From Hofstenia miamia (lineage: Eukaryota; Xenacoelomorpha; Acoela; Hofsteniidae), in contig CABFPE010000243.1 of the NCBI GenBank assembly GCA_900660155.1, positions 554,854 through 618,853 of the forward strand: a stretch of DNA of 64,000 nt, in the 5' to 3' direction. Position numbers and translations under genes: made by a program. Below, in pieces: positions 43,393 through 54,025 of the stretch. The notes below the pieces were generated by a model that saw only the letters and a program-made list of their open reading frames with translations, did no database searches and was not told where the DNA came from. Numbering within the stretch: the stretch's first letter is position 1; every line of letters starts with the position of its first letter.

Positions 43393-44180
43393 AAGGAAGA
43401 TTAAAAAGATGGCAGCTGGCATACAATAGCTAAAACAAATTAAACAGATAACTAAAAGCAAAATAATTGTTGACACATTTGTGTTAAGTCACTACAGATA
43501 TGCATGCATACTATTGAATAGCTTAAGTATTGCACAGAAGGGACGACTAAATAGAATGTTTAACTGGTGTATATGCACAATGTTGGATGTTAGCAAACAT
43601 GAAATTGGTGACTACATAAACAAAGAATCAATACATTCACCCATGTTCATCATGATACATTCCAGTCTGATTCAAATGTACAAGTGTGTGAAAGGAAATC
43701 ATAATGGTGACAAATAGCTCAGCTATAACAAAAGAGCAAATAAATGCATTAATAACTATCAAATTAAAAATAAATATTGGAAATATTTGTTTACAACCAA
43801 CACCAGTAGCCTACGGAACAAACTAGATTCTAATATATGTAATGCACATTACTTAAAAATACTTAAAAAATTATTAAAACAAAACCTGCTTGCCAACCAA
43901 TTCAAATTAGGATATTTGAACAAACTGAATATATGGTGAAATTGTTAGAATATGTCATTTTTGTTTCCTATTTTAATCTGACTATTTTTTTTATTTATTT
44001 TAATTATTGTTTTAGCTTTGTTTATTTTATTTGTACATATCTGTAGATATCAGTTTTGTAAATATGTTTGTATATATTATGTACTCTATTTTGTATATAT
44101 TTTATAAATAATATTTACAGACTGTAAGTACAGAGAATGTACAAGGATAAACAGAATAAAAGCTACTTAAGTAAAAAATA
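43393..44180 (+). mobile_element. LINE 3' fragment inserted in element A
   Basis: The plus strand reads KKMAAGIQ then KQIKQITKSKIIVDTFVLSH, YRYACILLNSLSIAQKGRLN and MFNWCICTMLDVSKHEIGDY, ending LKILKKLLKQNLLANQ and an AT-rich 3' UTR. It corresponds to the region after RT in the LINE at 28483-30524 (RKMAAGVKYLFHL). 5' truncated, about 790 bp. It separates A's integrase C-terminus from its pol tail, so it inserted after A. Exact ends and target copies unresolved. Confidence 0.75.
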
Positions 44181-45585
44181 TCTCTTGTTGCCTGTTTCAG
44201 ATTTTGAAAGTGTAGAGTCCTGCTGTCATTAAGTTTATAATTATTATTTGGTAGTGTCTGTGTAATAATGAATGGCTCTGTCCATTGTGTTTTTAATTTT
44301 CTTATCTGGTTTACATCTTGTGTTCTCAGTAATGTATATGCATAAACCTTATCTTCCTTCTTGTGTGGTTTTCCATAAGTCTTATTGAAAATTCTTTCTT
44401 GTCTAATTGCAGATCTTTTAGAATTGTGACACATCACTTCATGAATTCCAGTTAATTGGTTTTTTATTTTCCTTATATATTCATTATCAGGTTTGTCTGA
44501 GTATGTGTTATATTGCATTGATATGGGCATTGCCACCTCCCTTCCATACATTGCTTTGTATGGTGTCATTCCTGTCATCAAATGCACTGACGTGTTGTAG
44601 AAATATTCTACCATTTTGATGACTTCCCTCCTGTCTCTTCCTCTGACTCTTGATGTGAAAACTCTAATCAATTTAATCATTGTCTTATTTAATCTCTCAA
44701 CTGCCCCATTTGCTTGTGGGTGATATGCAGTTGTTTTTACTGTCATAATTTCCATTAGTTTTGCCATCTCTTCAAATAGTTTACTCTCTAATTGTACTCC
44801 CTATCTGATATGATGGTTTCCATTGGTCTGAATTTTAGTATCCTTTCCTTCATAATTTTCTCTGTTACTATTTTAGCTGTTGTGGAATCTAGTGGAATCA
44901 TTCTTACATACTTCGTGATATTGTCTACAATGACTAGAATATATTGATATCCCTCATCATCCTGTGATAATTTTTCTAGATCCACATTTACAATTTGATT
45001 CAGCACTGTCCCTATAATCTTTTCAAGTGATGCTGTCTGCCTTGGGAAGTGGCTTTTAATGTTTATCAGGCAGGTTGTACACTTATTAATTATGTCTTCA
45101 ACTATTCTCTGTATGGTTGTTGTTATAAACCTTGTATTAAATGTTGTTTCCGTCTGTATTATTCCAATGTGTCCATTTTCATGGATTTTCCTTACCAATT
45201 CTCTTTTAAAATATTCGGGAATTGCTATGCATGATGTTTTACCTTCTACATATAGAAGTCCGTTTTTGTTAACTTTCCATTTATATCTCTGTAAGTAACT
45301 ATTTGCATCTTTCCCTAATGCTTTTTTCTCATCTCTTATCTTTTCTCTTATATCCATTAATATGATGTCCATCTTCTGTTTTTCAATGATTTTACTTTCT
45401 GTAATCTCCTCCTTAATTATAATTGGCATTATGGGTTGTCCTTTTTTATTGGCATTGATTTCTGGTAAGCTTTGGTATTTGTTATGTGGTAAAAATGCAA
45501 ATTTCTTTTTCTCTCCCTCAGTTTTTTCTGTATCACTTTGGTATTCCAGTAGTGCTGTCCAAAAATCAGCATTTTTGTGTAGCAT
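44181..45585 (-). pseudogene. Integrase region of element A
   Basis: The minus strand shows the zinc-binding N-terminus (HENGHIGIIQTETTFN ... CTTCLI, about 45060-45170), core YILVIVDNITKYVRMIPLDS (44870-44960), PMETIISD (about 44800-44825) and HPQANGAVERLNKTMIKLIR (44660-44725): the D, D and E regions. The C-terminal part has VYAYTLLRTQDVNQIRKLK and TEPFIITQTLPNNNYKLND. Typical Ty3/gypsy integrase. Fossil. Confidence 0.88.
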
Positions 45586-45674
45586 TTCTTTGTGATGTTC
45601 TATTGTAAATTTAAATTTGTTTAGATATTCTATCCATCATGATACTATTGAGGACTTGTTGCCTGAGAATATTT

Positions 45675-46573
45675 TTAGCCATGCCAAACCACTATTGTCA
45701 GTTCTTTAAAATTTTGACCTATTAGGAAATAACGAAATTTCCTTATGCTTTCTACTAATGCTAACATTTCTAGCTTGGTTGACTCATAGTTTTCTTCACT
45801 TTGTTTAAGTTTTCTGCTAAAAAATTGTATGGGGACTTCCTTGCTCTCTTTGATTTGTCCTAAACATGCCCCTATGGCCACATTACTAGCGTCACAATCT
45901 AGAATAAATTCTTTATTGTAACTTGGTGTGTTTTGTGATGGCATTTTGGCCAGTTCCTCTTTTATATTATCTAGTTGCTCTTGCTCTTTCCACGTCCACT
46001 CAAATGCTTTTGATTTCTTTAATAATGCCGTCATTTTGCTAATTTTCTGAGCCACGTTCAGTATGAAGGATCCATAATAATTAATAAATCCCATTATCCT
46101 TTGGACATCTTTTTTATTCCTTGGACTACTTATATTTTGGATCATTTCTCTTGCATTGTTTTTCTTTTTAATTTTTCCCTTCTGTATCTGTCTGCCAAGA
46201 AATATGACCTCTGACTTCAAAATTTTGCATTTTTTTCTGTTTACCCAGAGTCCTGCATTATATGGAATTGTTAGTTCTCTGTTGAGTTTTCTCATATGTT
46301 CTTCTATCATGTTGCTTGCTATCAATATATCATCTATGTAAGCACTTACTCCTTCTTCCATTTTTTTATTATTTTGTTTAAGTACTTTCATTACATACCT
46401 TTGAAATGTTGCAGGTGCATTACAGAGGCCAAATGCCATATACATCCATTCAAACAGCCTGTAAGGTGTTTTAAATGCGGTTTTTTCTATATCTTTAGGT
46501 TCCATTGGTATTTGCAAGTAAGCCTTACATAGATTGATGTATGTGTAATATTTATTCTTTCTGGCCTCATAAA
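45675..46573 (-). pseudogene. RT (C-terminal part) and RNase H of element A
   Basis: The minus strand reads IIYEARKNKYYTYINLCKA, YLQIPMEPKDIEKTAFKTP, RLFEWMYMAFGLCNAPATFQ, YIDDILIASNMIEEHMRKL (YxDD box), IMGFINYYGSFI, then RNase H FILDCDASNVAIGACLGQ and the ESTKLEMLALVESIRKFRY block. Its left-hand neighbour in protein order (RT N-terminus) lies beyond element B at 57211 onward. Confidence 0.9.
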
Positions 46574-46577
46574 TTAT
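46574..46577 (+). other. Target-site duplication TTAT (left) of element B
   Basis: TTAT at 46574-46577 and at 57207-57210 flank element B inside the RT of element A. Confidence 0.88.
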
Positions 46578-46663
46578 TGTAGAGTCACTCAGGGACAAAA
46601 CATTGTGTCTGGACCTGCTCTCCAGCTGTTGTATGAAAATTAATTTGAGCAGGGGGGGGGGCA
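46578..46663 (+). repeat. Left-end stub of element B: LTR start plus 3' internal end
   Basis: 46578-46596 repeats the first 19 bp of the LTR (tgtagagtcac...gggac). 46597-46662 then repeats the end of the internal region with its polypurine tract (compare 56230-56290: ctggacctgctctccag ... tttgagcagggg). So DNA that normally precedes the 3' LTR also precedes the 5' LTR, inside the target duplication. Confidence 0.8.
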
Positions 46664-47599
46664 ACTAGAGTCACTTGGGGACTTTTTGATAAATTTTCTA
46701 GAGTATTTATTTGATATAATTTTTATTTTATGTCAGTGAGACGTCACCTCGATTATTTTGATGTTTGGTTGCTATCATTAGTTTGTTGTCCCCTCAATGG
46801 TGCTTATTTGTATTGTTCAAATTTAATTTGCAAGGGAAACGAATTATCTAGCATGATTAAACTATGTTGACAACTCTATTGTAAACAAAGGCAGGTAATG
46901 AATGCATTTTTGTATAAAACTGAGAACAAGTGTAAAGAATGGTTAATAGATTTTATCTAGCTTCAACTACTGTTTTACCATCGCATTTACTTTTTACTAT
47001 TACTTTGATATGAAAATAATTGCTTAAGTTCAGCAACAATTTGGGAGTAATTTCTCAAGTACAGGGCGACACGTAGCTCCTGGAGGTCTTTTAGACTATT
47101 CAGCCCAAATTGTGGAACAATTAGGTTATGTACACAGTTAGGTATAGGATAATAATAAACCTCTCATTCAAAGTTCAACACATACATGCACTTATACAAC
47201 CTAACACTGTGATGATACCATGCTGTTGGCTAGCACGAATGTCTGGTAATTACAGACTATTTAATAGTGACATGAGAGATAACAATGAAAATGAGATCCT
47301 TTATTTTTCGATGTGAGATAGAAATTAAAAGTGAGACAGATAGGGTAGCACCAGTCACTAAGGCTAAGCACTTTACTTCCCTCTGGAGACTTCACTTCAG
47401 CTGGAAGCCATATGAATTGGTCATCTTGGATTTACCTAAAGTAACTGATTACTTGGATGAATTACCGATGTTATATCTATAAGTTCTTTGCTATTCTATT
47501 TTCTGGAATTGTGGCTGCTTTTGTATGAATGCTATTTAAACCTTCTGCAGAGTCAATTAGTTTTCTAGTTAAATTACCCTACCAGCCCACGATTCTACA
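46664..47599 (+). repeat. 5' LTR of element B
   Basis: 936 bp, beginning at tagagtcacttgggg and ending ...cacgattctaca. Followed directly by the PBS. Confidence 0.9.
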
Positions 47600-47617
47600 T
47601 GGCGACTGTGACAGGAC
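47600..47617 (+). other. Primer-binding site of element B
   Basis: TGGCGACTGTGACAGGAC immediately after the LTR. It looks complementary to the 3' end of an animal tRNA-Arg (…TCCTGTCAC-GTCGCCA), judged from memory. Confidence 0.7.
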
Positions 47618-48021
47618 GCTGATGTGATAACTATCTATTTTTGTTGTTTCTTTCAATGGTCTGGATGTTAGTTTGTTTTTTTCGTTTTTGGTGCATATCA
47701 GCTGGGATAGTTGTTTCCCCTGATTGCTGTAAGACTTCAGTGCAAGTTCACCAACCAATGTGTAACCTAACTTCTCCACCCTTGGATGATGATGACGAAA
47801 CTCTTAGTGTGTCTTGTTTGGCTGGTGCCATCTGTTAAACTCCTTATTGTGTCTTACTTTCTTAGTGCTTTATGTGTTGGATTTAGTACCAAATACCGCT
47901 GTGTTCCGCAATTTGGTCTGTTACTTGTCATTACTTCTATGAGCCCATGTTTTCTCTTGTGTTTGTGGAATTGCTCCCTACTGTCATTTATTGGAAATTA
48001 TTGTTCTGTTATTAAGTTGTT

Positions 48022-49792
48022 ATGGATTCTAGTTGTACAGTTACTTATTCTCCTACTTTTGGGACTTCTCTGATTCAGAGTGTCCCCTGTACAAGCATTG
48101 GTAGCCCAAACGTTACCCCTTGTACTGTTGGACCTTTACTCGATTTGTCTCAGCCCAACTCTGCTACACCAATTACGCAGAGGATGGATCAGAATGCTTC
48201 AACCATCCCTTATAGTGATGCCAGCAACATGAGCCCAGGATTTCACCAAAACTTGCACTGTATTTTGAACACCCAGAATGCTTCTCTGATTCCTAGTCAT
48301 CCTCGAAACCACACTAGTGTCATGAATCAGTCCATTCCGCATTTTGATATTCCCCATGCTGAAATCAAGCATTTAAAAGAGGCCTTATCTCAGCAAGTGG
48401 CATTAAGGATGGAGAGCAAACTCTTCAGGCTGAAATTAATGCACAGCATGTGGCATATCAGAGAATGGAGAGGCAGATGCTAGAGTCGACCATTGCCTTG
48501 GAACTGCAGATTCACGAATTAAAGAATGCTGCTAGTAATGCAACCCAATGAGATGAGGTGCAGTCATGTTGAAATGATGAGTATGTAACTCACACCACAC
48601 TCAAAGAAGCCTTAGATGAATTAGCTGAAAGAATCATTGGTCGAGTGGCGCAGATGGTTCAATCAGTAAATGTGAGCCACCCTGCACATACAGCTTCTTC
48701 TTTTGAAGACTCTCCAGTAATCTCTAACTCTGTTCTGCTCTGCATGAAAGCTCTGAGTGGTCACCCCACATTCGCACAATCAACCCTCACTCAATTGTCT
48801 ACTTCTCACCACCAGAGCTACTCCTCAGACTGGTTACGTTCACTCACTGTCTGATCCAGTGAGCACTGTTGTGGTGCCCACTTTTAAAGAACACATAAAT
48901 GATACGAGCCCACTTCAGGGACATTTAGGCACCAAAGATCAACCAAGATATCAGAAATCCATTCTTCCTCTTGAATCTAATGGACAAATGCAAGTGTTTA
49001 GCAAGCATTCAGTTTTCCCAAAATTTACCAGCCAGATTGATGCCATATCGCAATCTTTTGATGAGTGGTTCTTTTTGTTCAAGCTCACTGTGAAGCAATA
49101 TAAAAACTTGCAAGAGTCCGCAGTTTCTCAGTTTCCACTCTACCTCAGCAGCTTGGCTTACAACCAATACATGATGCTTGAACGCCATATCAAAACCGAT
49201 TATCAGTTACTAATTGGGTTTTTTTGAAGATCATTATCAGGCTCTGCACATCAAACATCAGTATAAAACTTTACTGTGCAACATGTCATTTAAGTTTGGC
49301 AATAACATAAGAAATTATATCACCCAGGTCGAGCAACTATTTCAGTTGAGCAGCCTATCAAGTGAGTACTCACACCACAATCTTTTTTCATATATATGTT
49401 GGGGTTTCCCTCCATCCATCAGGAACAGGCTGGAAGTCAAGTGTGATCCGGAAGAAAGCCTACATGAAATTATTCGAAAAGCCATTAGTGTAGTTTACAT
49501 GCTGCATAACTCTCATCAGATCAACAAGGATGTTACCAATCTATCTGGTGTGAAAAAACTTGAACTGAGAAAACCCACAGTTTCTAAAAAGGGATTCGAT
49601 CTGTGCTCAGTCAGATGTTTTACTTGTGGAGAAAAGGGGCACTTCAAGTCCCAATGCAAAGCCAAAATACAGCTGATAGCTGACGGCAAAGGATTTATCA
49701 TAGATGAGCCTGACATGTCACCTCAAGTGGAAAACCAAGACCTCATTGATCTAGTAACTGACGACCTTACTGAGTCGCAAGATTTAAATTAG
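48022..49792 (+). pseudogene. Gag region of element B
   Basis: Starts MDSSCTVTYSPTFGTSLIQ, a Ser/Thr/Pro-rich N-terminus. The capsid-like part has FPKFTSQIDAISQSFDEWF and FPLYLSSLAYNQYMMLE (48757-49227), then LFSYICWGFPPSIRNRLEV. It ends with the knuckle CFTCGEKGHFKSQC (49616-49657) and an acidic tail. The order matches the Gag of A (FPKFTGRVDIYSPTFNEW, FPLYLHGAAYQHYLVL). Confidence 0.85.
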
Positions 49793-49859
49793 CTGGAGCA
49801 CTGCCTCCTCTCACAGAATGTCCTAGTTTTCACCCATCTAATAAGGAAAAATCTGATAC

Positions 49860-50160
49860 CTGCAGAGATAAATGGAAAGATATTTAACGCTACTGTCAAC
49901 ACTGGAGCCACTGCTTCCATCATCAGTGATGAATGCTGCCGAGGGCTGTGTTTCAGCCAAGAGTCTTTAGATCCCTCCTGTGTTAAGCTCATCAACGCCT
50001 TAGGAAACCCTCTTTCTCTCAAAGGGAAGTTGTGGGATGCTTTGATTCGGATTCATGCTGAACTGTTTGAGGTGGATCTTCTTGTTATAGATACTTCTGA
50101 TCACCAACTCCCTTACAACCTCATATTGGGAAATGATTTTTAGAAAGGAATTCTTGCATG
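49860..50160 (+). pseudogene. Protease region of element B
   Basis: The plus strand reads NGKIFNATVNTGATASIISD near 49872-49930 and LPYNLILGNDF near 50110-50142: the two ends of a retropepsin-like domain, in the place expected between gag and RT. Confidence 0.7.
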
Positions 50161-50462
50161 ATAGACTATAAGAATAACATGATAGCCATCAAAGATCAGG
50201 AAGCCACGCAACTCACCACCATCCGTGAGAAGGAGATAATTTTTGATCTAATCAAGCTCATCTCAAACAAACTGAAACATTGGATGAGGATCACAGTCTC
50301 CTCTGCAGCAACATTAATGGGGATGTCATGATAGCAGGACAATGAGGCAAATACATAAGCAGAGTCTCATTCTCACCCAACTTATGCAAGGTTTCTAATG
50401 GAAAGACACATGTCACCATCTTAAATGGAGAGAACTTCCCCATCAGGATTGGAGACTCACAA

Positions 50463-51990
50463 TTGCAACTTATTGGAGTTCAAGTCAAGGTTGAGAACCT
50501 ACCAATAACCTGTTTGTTGATTTGCACTGCAGTTCATGATCTGGGAGAGCCGACTAGTCTGGTCAAGGTGCCTCCAGTTACTAATGGTTCTCATCCTCAT
50601 CTGGACCAACAAGAGAGGAAATCTTTAGTTCCCTTCTCCACAGCAAGCACGAAGTTTTCAACTATGGAATGATCAGTGTTGGCCAGGCTGTTGGTGAAGA
50701 GCATGCTATTGAGTTAAAACATGATAAGCTGATCAGACTGCCAGTCCACAGGGTTCCCAAAAATCTCAAGCCGGAATATGAGAAAATTTTGAGCGACTTA
50801 TTCGAGAGTGGGATCATTCAGGGAAGCAACAGCCCTTACGCAGCCCCAACCATGTTCATTTGACAAGGTGAAAAATACAGGTTGTGTATTGATTTTCGAA
50901 AATTGAACAACATCACGATCAAGGATGCATATCCTTTACCCAGAATTGAGGATCTACTTTATGACGCCAGTAAATACAAGTTCTTCTCTGGCCTAGACTT
51001 GTGTAAAGTGTACTGGCAGGTGCCAATGCGACCATCCAACATCCTGAAGACAGCCTTCATCACTCTGTACAGCCTGTACGAATGGAAATACATGGCTTTC
51101 TGTCTATGCAACACACCAGCAATGCATAACTAGAGTATTAAACGACAATGCCAACATCCTTGAACCAGGGTTATCTGACTACATCAACGACATTTTAGTT
51201 GCCAGTAACACCTTTGAAGAACACCTGGATAAGCTTGGCCGCACACTAGATCTATTACAGAAATCTGGCCTAAAAGTTAATGGAAACAAATGTTCTTTGG
51301 CACAGAAAAAAGTAACCTTCTTAGGCAGGGTCGTCAAACTGGGATAAATCTCAATAAAAAATAACGCAAAAGAGTTTCTAGAAAAAATTGAGATGCCATG
51401 AAGCCGTCGTGATGTTCAAAGACATATGGGGTTCCTAAATTACTACAGCATGTTCCTCCCGGATTTGGCAGAGAAGACAAAAACTATTTCTAATCTACTT
51501 AGGAAGTCTGTTGAGTTCAAGTGGACCTGGCAAGAACAAGAAGCCTTAGAAGGTATTAAATGTGAACTTAAGAAAATACCTTCACTGAACACTCCTGATT
51601 ATACTAGAGACTTCATCATGGACTGCGATGCCAGCACAGTAGCAATCAGCGGGGTGTTAAGCCAAGAAATCTATGGAATTGAAAGCCCCGTCCCGTATTT
51701 CAGCAGGAAGCTCTGAGCATCAGAGAAAAACTACGGGGCAACAATGTGTGAGATGCTGGCTTTAGTCAAGTCTTTAAAAAAGTTCTGATATTTTATCCTA
51801 GGACGCAAATTCATTGTGCGCACCAACAACAGCACTCTCACATGGTTGAAGAAATTTAGTGGCAACAAATCCAACATTGTAGCCCGATGGATCGAGTACT
51901 TAAATGACTTCTCATTTTCAATCTGGCACCACCCAGGTCGACTCCACGTGAATGCCGACTATTGGACAGCATTGCCTAGCTACAAGAGAG
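50463..51990 (+). pseudogene. RT and RNase H region of element B
   Basis: RT: YRLCIDFRKLNNITIKDAYP and LPRIEDLLYDASKYKFFSGL (50876-51000), DLCKVYWQVPM, YEWKYMAFCLCNTPA, YINDILVASNTFEEHLDKL (51180-51235), VTFLGRVV, MGFLNYYSMFLPDLAEKTK. RNase H: FIMDCDASTVAISGVLSQ (51613-51665), TNNSTLTWLKKFSGNKSNI, then the gypsy-type ending ARWIEYLNDFSFSIWHHPGR and HVNADYWTALPSY. Confidence 0.88.
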
Positions 51991-52069
51991 ATCTCAAGAA
52001 GCCCGCTGGGGAGAAGGTCCCATTCACTTTCATCCCACATACCGAGTATGCTCTAATACCAGAGATCAA

Positions 52070-53157
52070 TGCAGATTGTAATGGGAAACCCATTCTGGCC
52101 ATTTTAGTGAGAGAGGAAATTTTGGAGGAAGAGATAATATACCATCAACATTGCAATAGGGTATTAGACGAAATCATGAAGAGAATAAAGGATCCATAAT
52201 TTCCTGCTTCTCTGGAAGTGAACTGATACTTCAACTGCTACAATTGGCAGACAAATGAGAACAGTTTACTGTACATAAAGAGTCATAACAATAACTGACT
52301 CATAATCCCAGAATACTTCAAAAGAGATCTGGTTCACAGGTATACTCCCACCTCAGTATACTCCAAACCAACTCTAGATACATCACCATCGGCATAAGAG
52401 CTGCCATCACAGACGTCATTGATAAATGCGAGAAATGCCTACTACACAATGCCAGCCACTTCCCCCAGCAGAGGGCTGAGCTCAAGTCCCGCACAGTGGA
52501 AAGTCCTAACGAACTTGTGCACATCAACCTTGAGCAGTTATCACAAGATGATGATGGGTTCCAATATATCCTCGTCATGGTCGACCACTTCACAAAATAT
52601 GCCCATATGATCCCATTAAGCAGCACAATAGCAGAAAAAGTGGCAGAAAAGATTGTAAAAGAGTGGGTGCTAAAAAATGGGCCCATGAAAAAATTAGTCT
52701 CTGATTGTGGCCCTCAGTTTGAGAGCAACCTTCTCCACGCCTTAATGAAAGAACTAGAAATAGTTCACGAACTAACTACCACCTATCACCACCAAGCAAA
52801 TGGCCTAGTAGAACGATTAAATCGAACTGTCATAAAATTAGTTAGAGTCGCCTTATCACGGGCTGCAGGGAAGGAATGGAGACGTGTCATTGAATGTGTA
52901 GAATATTTCTATAATACATCTGTCCACACGACTACAGGAGTAAGTCCTTTCAAAGCAATGTTTGGTCGGGAAACTACCACCTCCTTAACAATGATGTTCC
53001 CCAACTATACAGAGAAAAGCACAGAACTCTATGTTAATCGATTAATGCAAGACATGCAACAAATCCACCTTACCATCTGCCACAATACCAAACAATCTAG
53101 CATATGGCAGAAGAAAACATTCAATAAGAAACTATATGGTGAACCACACAAATGAGT
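52070..53157 (+). pseudogene. Integrase region of element B
   Basis: The zinc-binding end reads DVIDKCEKCLLHNASHFP (around 52410-52465). The core frame 52496-53155 has YILVMVDHFTKYAHMIPLSS, PMKKLVSDCGPQFESNLLH and HHQANGLVERLNRTVIKLVR, i.e. D, D and E regions. Conserved YNTSVHTTTGVSPFKAMFGR follows, as in other gypsy integrases. Confidence 0.88.
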
Positions 53158-53245
53158 CTTTGCCTATCTCCCCCATATAACCACGGATAGCAATCAGGTA
53201 CATAAACTTGCTAATGATTGGCAAGGTCCATTCACGATAGAGAAA

Positions 53246-53644
53246 GTGCTTGACCACAACACTTACACTCTAAACAATGGTAAAACAGTACATTTTCAAC
53301 GGCTCAAAAGAGCAATTAAGGATATAGAAAATGTCATAGTAGATGACAATGACGAATTTACATTAGTTATTAACAGTGTTGATACATACAAAAAATATGA
53401 GAACTTACCTAGTTTTTCTGAGGATGATTTTTCTGACACTGATTATAATTATAATGATAGTAAAATTGAAAACTTAGAGTCGCATAAACTCCCCCAGAGA
53501 AGGGTGAGAGCCAATCGCACTTATGATCTGAACATTTGGGATTTAAATCTCATAACTCCATTTAGGAATGTATCTGAACAGCAGAAAACGCGAGTTGCCA
53601 GCTCCACCATCCCGCCATTGAGTGAGAAGGAGGATGGAAAGTAG
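53246..53644 (+). pseudogene. Pol tail of element B
   Basis: DHNTYTLNNGKTVHFQRLKR closes the integrase, then an acidic stretch, then LPQRRVRANRTYDLNIWDL and NLITPFR. Element A has the same tail (PQRAV...YDPEIWDINLVTPFR). Not known to me from described gypsy families. Confidence 0.7.
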
Positions 53645-54025
53645 CTGAACTGATTGAGAAGCCTCTTCTAGGCGCGGGAGACACGTATCTCTGCTTGTTG
53701 AGGCACGTGATAGGAAAAGAGGACGCAACAATGGTGCTGAGGAGAATCCAATTCCATGTGGGCGAAACATAACTCCACAATTCAGAGAGGAGAAAGCAAC
53801 TGCAATGACGCCCTCGACATCTCGCCCCTATGTGGAGAGAAATGTATCATCACATGCGTGAGAGGAGCTGGCCAAACCTTTAACAAAAACTTTTAAATCT
53901 AGACCACCTTTTAGTGAATTACAAATTGTAAACACCCCCCTATTAAGTGACTCGATAGCCCCTCAACCTCATCAGCTGCAACTTCCACCATCAGATCGCA
54001 AAAGACCAAAGACAGAAGAAAGAAA

